Both the position numbers and the translations under genes were made by a program. Positions 48,263-55,274 of a DNA stretch of 64,000 nt are shown here, piece by piece. Origin of the DNA: Edaphobacter aggregans DSM 19364 (lineage in GTDB: Bacteria; Acidobacteriota; Terriglobia; Terriglobales; Acidobacteriaceae); assembly GCF_000745965.1 (NCBI RefSeq), contig NZ_JQKI01000024.1, positions 25,464-89,463 on the forward strand, written 5' to 3'. Every line of letters starts with the position of its first letter. Position 1 is the stretch's first letter. The notes under the pieces were generated by a model. The model made no database searches, was not told the DNA's origin, and saw only the letters and a list, made by a program, of their open reading frames with translations.

Positions 48263-48290
48263 GGCCGCCGATTCGTTCGGCGGCCTTTCT
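48263..48290 (+). terminator. Terminator after yebC
   Basis: GGCCGCCGA (48263-48271) pairs with TCGGCGGCC (48277-48285), loop about 5 bases, followed by TTTCT. Confidence 0.85.
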
Positions 48291-48333
48291 ACTGCAAACC
48301 TGTAACAACCTGCAACAAAGAAAGCCCGAAAGA

Positions 48334-49059
48334 GTGCACAAGACAATCCGGCGATTCGCCCAAACCCTGGCTCTCACCCTGCTCGTCTCCGTCGCCTCCG
48401 CTCACGCGCAGGCCAAACCCGCAGCACCGACGCCCTTGAACGACGCCAGCCGCCCGCTCGAGCTCGGCGTCCTCGCCCAAGGCGGTTTCGGTGTTACCGA
48501 CGACCGCAGCGACTACAAGTTCTTCATGCTCGGCGGACGCGCTGGCAAGGTCCTCACCCCCAACGTCGGCCCAGGAATCCTTCACGGCAACTTCGAATAC
48601 GCCATCGAGCTCTTCCCCTTCTGGCAGTCCTACACGCCGAAGTTCGAGCGCCGCAAGTGCACCGCTCCCGGAATCTGCTCCGATCCCTACACCGTCGGCG
48701 GAACCTTCACCGGCGTCTCCATCACGCCCATCCTGCTCCGCTGGAACTTCACCGGCACCCGCCACAGCAAGATCGTCCCCTGGGCTCAGGGCGGCGGCGG
48801 CCTCATCTGGACCAACCACAAATACCCTCCCTTCGGGGGCTCGCCCTACAACGTCTTCAACGACGGTCCCAACTCCGAGACCAGCGTCTGGAACTTCACC
48901 CCACAGTTCGGCGTCGGGATGCACTACTTCCTCAGCCCGCGCCGCTCGCTCGACTTCGGGGCCAGCGCTATCCACGTCTCCTCGGCCTCGCTCGGCGACA
49001 AAAACCCCGGTGTCAACGCAAGCGTACAATTCTCGGTCGGCTACACCTGGTGGAAGTAA
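48334..49059 (+). CDS. PagL-like outer-membrane acyloxyacyl hydrolase
   Basis: 241 aa. GTG start (48334), signal peptide ending SAHAQA (about residue 27). The mature chain is beta-barrel-like with alternating aromatic strands (ELGVLAQGGFGVTD, VWNFTPQFGVGMHYFL) and a terminal aromatic strand SVQFSVGYTWW. The segment SAIHVSSASLGDKNPGVNAS matches the PagL catalytic region (His-Ser with N.G). PagL removes an acyl chain from lipid A; activity here is inferred. Lies between the yebC terminator and ftcD. Confidence 0.8.
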   Translation: MHKTIRRFAQTLALTLLVSVASAHAQAKPAAPTPLNDASRPLELGVLAQGGFGVTDDRSDYKFFMLGGRAGKVLTPNVGPGILHGNFEYAIELFPFWQSYTPKFERRKCTAPGICSDPYTVGGTFTGVSITPILLRWNFTGTRHSKIVPWAQGGGGLIWTNHKYPPFGGSPYNVFNDGPNSETSVWNFTPQFGVGMHYFLSPRRSLDFGASAIHVSSASLGDKNPGVNASVQFSVGYTWWK

Positions 49060-49110
49060 CTTACGTTCGCAGTCCTGCAACCCTGGCATCGTAGCCTTAG
49101 GTCAAGAATC

Positions 49111-50031
49111 ATGAACCCCGAAACGATCATCGAGTGCGTCCCCAACTTCTCTGAAGGCACAGACCCCTCCAAGGTCAGCCGCATCGTTCAGGCGATGCAG
49201 GTCCCCGGCGTCAGCCTGCTCGACTGGTCGCTCGACACCGCGCACAACCGCTCCGTCGTCACCATCGCCGGGCCTGCGGAGGCCGTCGTCGAATCCGCCA
49301 TCCGCGGCGCAGGCAAGGCAGCTGAGCTCATCGACCTGACCAAACAGAACGGCGTTCACCCGCGCATCGGCGCCGCCGACGTCATTCCCTTCATCCCCGT
49401 CAGCGGAGCGTCGCTCGCTGACTGCGCCCTTCTCGCCCGCCAGGCTGGTCTCGCCGTCTGGCGCCGCTACGGAATCCCGGTCTACTTCTACGGAGCCGCG
49501 GCCGCCCGCCCCGACCGTGTCCAGCTCGAGGACGTCCGCAAAGGCCAGTTCGAAGGCCTCCGCGATGCCGTCCGCAGGGACACCGCTCGCCGCCCCGATA
49601 TCGGCGGCCCGGAGCTGCACGAGACCGCCGGAGCCTCTGCCGTCGGCGCGCGCAGCTTCCTCATCGCCTATAACGTTCACCTGCGTCAGCCCGACGTCAC
49701 CGCCGCCCGCGCCATCGCCCGCGACATCCGCGCATCGAGCGGCGGTCTGCACGGAGTCAAGGCGCTCGGTGTTCTCGCCAACGGACGAGCCCAGGTGAGC
49801 ATGAACATCACCGACCACCTGACCACCCCGATGCCGAAGGTCTACGCCCGCCTCGTCGACCTCGCCCGCCGCCACGGCGCCGAGCTCGACGACAGCGAAC
49901 TCATCGGCCTCATCCCCCAGGCCGCCTACGAGCCCGGCGCGGAATGGATCGCCCGCATCCCCAACTTCGACCCCGAGCTCAAGGTGATCGAGCGCCGCCT
50001 GGAGAGACCGCTCGACTGGCTCGCCGCCTGA
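49111..50031 (+). CDS. ftcD: Glutamate formimidoyltransferase
   Basis: 306 aa, formiminotransferase domains only, without the cyclodeaminase half of the animal enzyme. ECVPNFSEGTDPSKV opens the N-terminal domain; LDTAHNRSVVTIAGP, HPRIGAADVIPFIPV with the catalytic His, and FLIAYNVHLRQPDV, VSMNITDHLTTP in the second. It transfers the formimino group of N-formimino-glutamate to tetrahydrofolate in histidine degradation. No other hut genes are nearby. Confidence 0.94.
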   Translation: MNPETIIECVPNFSEGTDPSKVSRIVQAMQVPGVSLLDWSLDTAHNRSVVTIAGPAEAVVESAIRGAGKAAELIDLTKQNGVHPRIGAADVIPFIPVSGASLADCALLARQAGLAVWRRYGIPVYFYGAAAARPDRVQLEDVRKGQFEGLRDAVRRDTARRPDIGGPELHETAGASAVGARSFLIAYNVHLRQPDVTAARAIARDIRASSGGLHGVKALGVLANGRAQVSMNITDHLTTPMPKVYARLVDLARRHGAELDDSELIGLIPQAAYEPGAEWIARIPNFDPELKVIERRLERPLDWLAA

Positions 50032-50179
50032 CCCAACGTTCCGGTGTTTTCTACGTCCAAAGTGGCAGATGCGAGACTTGCCTCGCATACGTCAATCAAG
50101 AAAGAATAGGAGCGGTCCGGCCCCGCCTGACGGTCCAGACCCCAGCTCCAATCCGTCCGAGTTCTCAAGGAGTTAGCCA

Positions 50180-51127
50180 GTGCAGATTCTCAAGCCGTTC
50201 CTTCCCATCGCCACCCTCGCGCTTTCCACCGCTCTCTGTTCCGCGGCCCAGTTGTCGAGCGACGCGAAAGCGGCCATCCCGCGTGACGTTCAACAGATCA
50301 TTGTCGTCGACTACCGCGCCATGCAGAACTCCAGCGCTGCAATGGAATTAAAGGACCGCGTTCTTCCTCCGGAGCTCAAGCGACTCGAGACCGCGCTCAA
50401 GACCTCCGGCCTCAAGGTCGACCAGGACGCCGACGTTCTTACCTTCGCCGCCTTTCGTGATGGCAACGGTCCCGGCAACCGCATCGTCGGCATCGCACAG
50501 GGCCAGTTCCACACCCGCGAGATCATGGCCAATTTCGTCAAGACCAAGACCAAGCCCGTCACGCTGCGCAACAACAGCATCTACCCCATGGGGCAGAACG
50601 GCATGAGCGTGGCCTTCCTCAACCAGACCACGATGGTCTTCGGCGACCGTGAGGCGGTGAAAGTTGCTCTCGATGCCCGTGACGGCCTTGCTCCCAACTT
50701 CCTCTCCAATGGAGACATGACCAACGAGATGCTCGCTGTGGAACAGCGCGCAGTGTGGAGCCTTCTCGACCAGAAGGGCACCCAGACCATGATGCGTTCG
50801 GTGCTCGGCGATGCGGCACAACTGGCAGACTACGACACCGTTCGCAACCGCATGAAGAGCTCTCGCTACACCATGGACTTCCAGAACGGAGTCAAGTTCG
50901 ACATGGCCGTCGTGATGGGCGACACCATGACGGCTGCCACCTGCGCCACCCTGCTCAAGGGAGTCACACTGATGAAGAAAACGCAGGGCAATCCGCTCGA
51001 GAAGACGGCGCTCGACCAAACGACGATCGACTCCAACTCCGGCACGCTGACGGTCTCCTACTCCTCGTCGGACAGCCAGTTTGCCAGCCTGCTCACTTCC
51101 CCTCTCTTCCAGTCGGTTGTCCGATAG
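50180..51127 (+). CDS. Secreted protein of unknown function
   Basis: 315 aa. GTG start at 50180 with AAGGAG seven bases upstream. Signal peptide to about residue 23 (LPIATLALSTALCSAAQ). Mature protein is mixed alpha/beta without Cys clusters; conserved-looking stretches are IPRDVQQIIVVDYRAMQNSS, SVAFLNQTTMVFGDREAVKV and AVWSLLDQKGTQTMMRSVLG. These resemble uncharacterised Acidobacterial proteins with DUF3352-like organisation. Ends at a perfect hairpin terminator. Confidence 0.78.
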   Translation: MQILKPFLPIATLALSTALCSAAQLSSDAKAAIPRDVQQIIVVDYRAMQNSSAAMELKDRVLPPELKRLETALKTSGLKVDQDADVLTFAAFRDGNGPGNRIVGIAQGQFHTREIMANFVKTKTKPVTLRNNSIYPMGQNGMSVAFLNQTTMVFGDREAVKVALDARDGLAPNFLSNGDMTNEMLAVEQRAVWSLLDQKGTQTMMRSVLGDAAQLADYDTVRNRMKSSRYTMDFQNGVKFDMAVVMGDTMTAATCATLLKGVTLMKKTQGNPLEKTALDQTTIDSNSGTLTVSYSSSDSQFASLLTSPLFQSVVR

Positions 51128-51154
51128 GCCAAGAACTCCAGAGGACTTGATTCA

Positions 51155-51185
51155 CAAAGAGGGTGTCCGTTATGGACACCCTCTT
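51155..51185. terminator. Bidirectional terminator between secreted gene and cheX remnant
   Basis: AAAGAGGGTGTCC-GTTAT-GGACACCCTCTTT, a perfect 13-bp stem usable on both strands. The stop codon of the cheX reading frame falls in its loop. Confidence 0.85.
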
Positions 51186-51642
51186 TGCCCGTCTGGGCCA
51201 AGCCCGCTCCAAAAAGACAACCGAACTCCAAACACATTCCCTTGAAAGCAATAGAATCGGCGAAAGCTTCTTCCGAAATCCTCCTCGAGTCTGCCGGTCG
51301 TGACGCCGAGACAGGAGGCCTGCTCGCTTCCGAGCTTGCTCTTCCATCCCCCGGCGACCATGTTGCATAGCTCGCCGATCGCATCCTCCACCATTAGATC
51401 GTCAGGCTCCGAGACGGTTCCTAACAGCGCCTCGGCCGTAATCTGGGCGACCGGACGGCTGGCATACAACAGACATTCCCCCTCGACCGCTCCTGAGAAC
51501 CGTATGGTAGCGGTAATCGGCTCTGCAATCGCGCCGGCCTCCTCCATCGGCTCGCAGCTTCGAACCAGCATCATCTCGAAGACCTCCGATACCGCCGAGT
51601 CGAGCAGTCGACCAACTCCTCGCTCGCAACCTCTTCGGCCAT
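51170..51642 (-). pseudogene. cheX: CheX/CheC-like chemotaxis phosphatase, frameshifted
   Basis: Remnant of a CheY-P phosphatase. From ATG 51642, three bases after the cheY stop, the frame reads AEEVASEELVD, then one base is lost at about 51605; in the shifted frame sequence resumes as LDSAVSEVFEMMLVRS and continues to VEDAIGELCNMVAGGWKSKL, the CheX/CheC active-site pattern (E..N). The C-terminal ~35 residues (RRFYCFQGNVFGVRL..) look unlike CheX and run into the terminator, so the end may be shifted too. An in-frame restart at ATG 51574 could make a shortened protein. Confidence 0.7.
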
Positions 51643-51644
51643 CG

Positions 51645-52040
51645 CTACGCCGCCTCGAGCAGGGGAACCACCCGCGCCTTCACTTGGTCTGCCGTGAACG
51701 GCTTGCAGATGTATCCCTGCGCCCCTGCCGCGATCGCACGAAGCACAAACGGCTCGCTGCCCTCCGTCGTGATCATCACCACTGGAACTCCCACGGCCAG
51801 CTTCTGATCGCGGCGTGCCTCCAGGAACTGCAGCCCATCCATCACAGGCATGTTGATGTCGCTGATGATCAGGCCGATCTTTGAGGCGCTCCCTGCGTCA
51901 GCGCGAAGGACTTCAAGCGCTTCTTCTCCATTCGAAGCCTGGACCACCTCGGAGAGCTCAAGACCGGACTGACGCAGCGCCCTCTCGATTACCTTCCGCA
52001 TCACCGCTGAATCGTCAATAATTAGAATTAGCGCTCGCAC
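51645..52040 (-). CDS. CheY-like single-domain response regulator
   Basis: 131 aa receiver domain only. IIDDSAVMRKVIERAL has the acidic pocket, Asp61 in ISDINMPVMDG is the phosphorylation site, Thr in MITTEG and Lys113 in YICKPF complete the site. GTG start with GGAGGG upstream. It precedes the cheX relic by 2 bp, so they were a signal-termination pair. With flagellar genes beside it lost, its output target is unclear. Confidence 0.92.
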   Translation of the reverse strand: MRALILIIDDSAVMRKVIERALRQSGLELSEVVQASNGEEALEVLRADAGSASKIGLIISDINMPVMDGLQFLEARRDQKLAVGVPVVMITTEGSEPFVLRAIAAGAQGYICKPFTADQVKARVVPLLEAA

Positions 52041-52160
52041 CTACCCTCCACAGTTCACTGCTGTTCTTGAGGGCTCTATCGGCGCAAACGCTCCACTCTT
52101 GAGGCTTGAAATCTTCCCTTAGCTTCTTCTAACCGACGATGTCACCATTCTGGCCCCTGA

Positions 52161-52726
52161 GGAGGGACTCTCGAGGCGCGGGACCAGCAGATCCCTGCCT
52201 TCCTGAGCTCGCTCGACGGTCTCGCTTACGCTATCGGAACTCAGGTTAATCAGGTCAACTCGCAGGGAGTGGACGGGAACGGAAATCCCGGGCACCTCTG
52301 TTTCAGCTTCCCACGACTACCGTAGGTGCTGCCGGCCTGATCCAGATGGCCACTACCGACCCGCAGGCGATCGCCGCAGCCGCAACTGGCGAGGGTGCAA
52401 CGGGCACTGGCAATGCCCTGCTGCTCGCTCAGCTTGCAACGGGAACGATCGTCGCGGGGCAGACCGCATCTGGCTCCTTTGCCACGCTGCTGGGCCAGAT
52501 CGGAAGCGCAACGTCTGCGGCGACGATCGACAACACGGCGCAGCAGGCGATGCTCTCGCAGCTAACGACGCAGCGCAACGCGCTCTCCGCAGTCTCTCTC
52601 GATGAGGAGGCGGCAAACCTTACGAACTATCAACGCGCATACGAGGCTGCAGCGAAGATCTTTTCGATCGTCGACCAGATGATGGCCAGCGCGCTCAACC
52701 TGGGCGTCACCACGTCGGTCTCCTAA
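52161..52726 (+). pseudogene. flgK: flgK remnant (flagellar hook-associated protein 1, C-terminal part)
   Basis: Only the last third of FlgK remains. From 52161 the frame reads TLEARDQQIPAFLSSLDGLA YAIGTQVNQVNSQGVDGNGN, ends near 52290 where one base is missing, and resumes one frame over as PLFQLPTTTVGAAGLIQMA and on to LDEEAANLTNYQRAYEAAAK and MMASALNLG at 52726, the typical FlgK terminus. Upstream is a stop (TGA 52158-52160) and no sign of the N-terminal two thirds. An ORF starting at ATG 52346 (126 aa) would give the terminal domain only. Confidence 0.85.
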
Positions 52727-52758
52727 CCGACGCGATAGCCAGCCAAAGGAGCAAGCAC

Positions 52759-53661
52759 TTGAGGGCAGATCCGCATTACGTCAGCAGCCTCTCGCAGGCG
52801 TTAAACAGCGCGACGCAGGCCACGAACGACCTTGCATCGCAACTCTCGAGCGGCCTCCGCGTCGGAGCGCTCTCGGACGATCCCGGAGCCGCGGCGCAGA
52901 GCGTACAGCTCAGAAGCCAGATCGCCCGCGTCGACACCTACATCCAGACGGCTGCAAGCCAGTCGTCAATGCTGCAGGTTACCGGCTCAACGCTGGGAGA
53001 GGTGGTCTCGCAGCTTACCTCTGCGATCTCACTTGCGGTTCAAGGCGCCAACGGAACTCAAAACGCCTCGAACCTTCAGGCGATCACACAGCAGCTCACG
53101 GGAGTTCGCGACCAGGTATTGGCGCTGGCTAACACAAGCTATCAGGGGCGGTATCTCTTCGCCGGTAGCCAAGGCTCCATCATCAAGCCCTTCTCACTCG
53201 ATACGACGACAACACCCGCGACCGTAACCTACTCCGGCGACGCAGTCGTGCAGTCCATCGAGACTCCGGGCGGCCAGCAGATCCAGGTCAACCTGCCGGG
53301 CTCTTCGATCTTTGGTTCCGGCACCTCTGGTGCTCTCGGAGCGCTCAACCAGCTGATCGCGGACTTCACCAGCGGTGTTCCAGCGGCGAACCTCGCCGCT
53401 GACAACGCCGCTCTGACCAGCGCTCTGGGACAGGTCTCGACGCAGCGAAGCGTCTTGAACAGCTCGCTAAGCACGATCCAATCCACGAGCAACTACGCGC
53501 AGACACAGGAGGCTCAGCTGAAGGCGCAGCAGAGCACGCTGGTTGCCGCTGACCCCGCGACCGTCGCGACACAGCTGAAGTCCACGCAGGTCCAGTACCA
53601 GGCGCTGCTCAGTGTGGTCACGGCGCTCCAGAAGGTAAATCTCTTCGACTATCTGAAGTAG
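52759..53661 (+). CDS. flgL: Flagellar hook-filament junction protein FlgL
   Basis: 300 aa, full length. TTG 52759 with AAAGGAG upstream. MRADPHYVSSLSQALNSATQ then LASQLSSGLRVGALSDDPGA is the flagellin-like N-terminal coiled coil; the C-terminal SALGQVSTQRSVLNSSLSTI and TQVQYQALLSVVTALQKVNL, DYLK mirror it. FlgL joins hook and filament. No other flagellar gene is in the window and flgK in front is broken, so it is probably a non-functional leftover despite an intact frame. Confidence 0.92.
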   Translation: MRADPHYVSSLSQALNSATQATNDLASQLSSGLRVGALSDDPGAAAQSVQLRSQIARVDTYIQTAASQSSMLQVTGSTLGEVVSQLTSAISLAVQGANGTQNASNLQAITQQLTGVRDQVLALANTSYQGRYLFAGSQGSIIKPFSLDTTTTPATVTYSGDAVVQSIETPGGQQIQVNLPGSSIFGSGTSGALGALNQLIADFTSGVPAANLAADNAALTSALGQVSTQRSVLNSSLSTIQSTSNYAQTQEAQLKAQQSTLVAADPATVATQLKSTQVQYQALLSVVTALQKVNLFDYLK

Positions 53662-53688
53662 ATCTTCGACGATCTACGCTGACGGAGA

Positions 53689-54561
53689 TTACGGGCCCTG
53701 AAGCTGGGCGAGTGCCTTGCGCGCCTGCTTGATCTTCTCACCGTCCGGCTCCAACTGGAGGTAGCTGTTGTACTCCGCGATGGCCTCGTCCCGTTTGTTG
53801 AGCTTCTGTGCGAGATGGCCCAGAACGAAGTGCGCTTCCGGGTCAGACGGCTGAACCTTCACCGCGTCGCGAGCCCGCAGGTAGGCTGCGTTCAGGTCAC
53901 CCGCCTGTTCGTAGAACTTCGCTATATCGAGATCTTCCGCCGCGCGATCTTCATCACTCTGGAGCTTTTCGACCTTGGGAAGCTTCCTGCGAGCGGCGGC
54001 TTTCGGGTCATCTCCCTTGTCGTCTGGCGAGCCCGACGCGGGCGGTGCAGTGTCGTTCGGATCGTCGCTGCTCGAACCGCTACTGGAGTTGCTTGGGTCC
54101 GAACTGCTGCTACTGCTCGACTCTGCACCGGGCATAGGCGGACCTGCGCCAGGAAACGGAAACTTGTCGGCTGTGGAGGGACGCTTGCCTGCAGCCGGAG
54201 CGTCAGGAGTTGCTGGCGGACCTGAGCCGGGAAACGGGAACTGGTCGGCCGTGGAGGGACGCTTGCCAGCTGCCGGAGCGTCGGGGACCGCCGATGGCGC
54301 ATTCGTCGGCGCAGGTGCCGCCGACTCACCGGGAAATGGAAATCGATCGGCCGCGGCGGGCTCCTTTGGCGTCGCTGGGGTACAGGGGCTCGCAGAAGAT
54401 GCTCCGCGGGGTTGACTCTTCGGAGTCCCGGTATCTCCCTGCGTCGGCGCCGTCGCAGGGCACGGAGGCGAGGCCGGCTTTTGCGCCATAGCCGTCATGC
54501 CTCCGGACGCTGCCAGAACCGTGACCGCGAGAAGAGCGAGGCTGGAGAAACGGCTCACCAT
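53689..54561 (-). CDS. Secreted TPR protein with FPFPG repeats
   Basis: 290 aa. Signal peptide to about residue 26 (GGMTAMAQ). Residues ~65-145 contain three similar units: AADRFPFPGESAAP, STADQFPFPGSGPP and STADKFPFPGAGPP, the last two preceded by the same APDAPAAGKRP-like stretch at the DNA level (about 84-base repeats near 54160-54330). A Ser/Asp-rich low-complexity stretch follows, then two or three TPR motifs (AKFYEQAGDLNAAYLRARDA, AHFVLGHLAQKLNKRDEAIA). Probably a periplasmic scaffold. Confidence 0.8.
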   Translation of the reverse strand: MVSRFSSLALLAVTVLAASGGMTAMAQKPASPPCPATAPTQGDTGTPKSQPRGASSASPCTPATPKEPAAADRFPFPGESAAPAPTNAPSAVPDAPAAGKRPSTADQFPFPGSGPPATPDAPAAGKRPSTADKFPFPGAGPPMPGAESSSSSSSDPSNSSSGSSSDDPNDTAPPASGSPDDKGDDPKAAARRKLPKVEKLQSDEDRAAEDLDIAKFYEQAGDLNAAYLRARDAVKVQPSDPEAHFVLGHLAQKLNKRDEAIAEYNSYLQLEPDGEKIKQARKALAQLQGP

Positions 54562-54738
54562 GCTTTGTTTAGACTACTCGGGTCCGTCGTCGATTGCCCG
54601 GAGCACGGTAATTTGACTCCATCGAGCCGCCGTTTGTTATAGTCAGCTTGCGACCGTTGGCGCTGGAATAGTGGGACGCTTCCCTTTCTTCTTGCCCATC
54701 CGGAACGCAAATCCACTCATTCTGGATGATCTTCCCCG

Positions 54739-55200
54739 ATGCTTCCTGGGCTCGTAATTCGTTCGTCGTCCATACACGCCGCCGGCTGTTACACCATGAG
54801 GCGGATCCGAAAAGGTACCCCAATCGTCGAGTACGACGGGCCGCGTTTTTCAAAAGATGAGGCCGACGAGCGCTATAAGGACCGTTTCATCACTTATCTC
54901 TTCAGCACCGGAAACCGTGGCGAGGTGATCGACGGCTTCGGGACGGCGATGTTCATCAACCACTGCTGCGACCCGAACTGTGAGACCGAGAACCTCGACC
55001 GCCGCATATGGGTCGTGGCGACGCGTGACATCGCTCCAGGAGAAGAGCTGACCTATGAGTACAACCTCCACGACTCCGATGACGACACCGCCGACTGCCA
55101 TTGCGGCGCCGTCAAGTGCCGCGGAACCATGTTCAGTGAGGACGAAGTAAAGCGTCGCGCCAGAAGGGCACGCAGCAAGGCTCGCGGAGCGAAGTCCTGA
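54739..55200 (+). CDS. Bacterial SET-domain protein lysine methyltransferase
   Basis: 153 aa. SSSIHAAGCYTMRRIRKGTP starts the SET fold; MFINHCCDPNCETEN is the NHSCxPN knot motif and PGEELTYEYNLHD the ELTYxY motif with the catalytic Tyr. After it, DCHCGAVKCRGTMF matches the post-SET zinc cysteine pattern CxCG..CRG. The C-terminus is Arg/Lys-rich. It should transfer methyl groups from S-adenosylmethionine to lysines of some protein. Similar genes occur sporadically in bacteria, usually explained by transfer from or to eukaryotes. Confidence 0.9.
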   Translation: MLPGLVIRSSSIHAAGCYTMRRIRKGTPIVEYDGPRFSKDEADERYKDRFITYLFSTGNRGEVIDGFGTAMFINHCCDPNCETENLDRRIWVVATRDIAPGEELTYEYNLHDSDDDTADCHCGAVKCRGTMFSEDEVKRRARRARSKARGAKS

Positions 55201-55217
55201 GACTCTCCACGAGACGC

Positions 55218-55274
55218 TACAATAGCGGGATGCGGCCTCCTGCCGCCTCGGGCTTATGGCATATCAGGTTTTAG
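55218..55274 (+). promoter_or_regulatory. -10 box and short overlapping ORF before dnaX
   Basis: TACAAT (55218-55223) is followed six bases later by ATG 55230, opening a 14-codon frame (MRPPAASGLWHIRF) that stops at 55274, inside the beginning of dnaX (ATG 55256). dnaX has no ribosome site. Confidence 0.4.
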
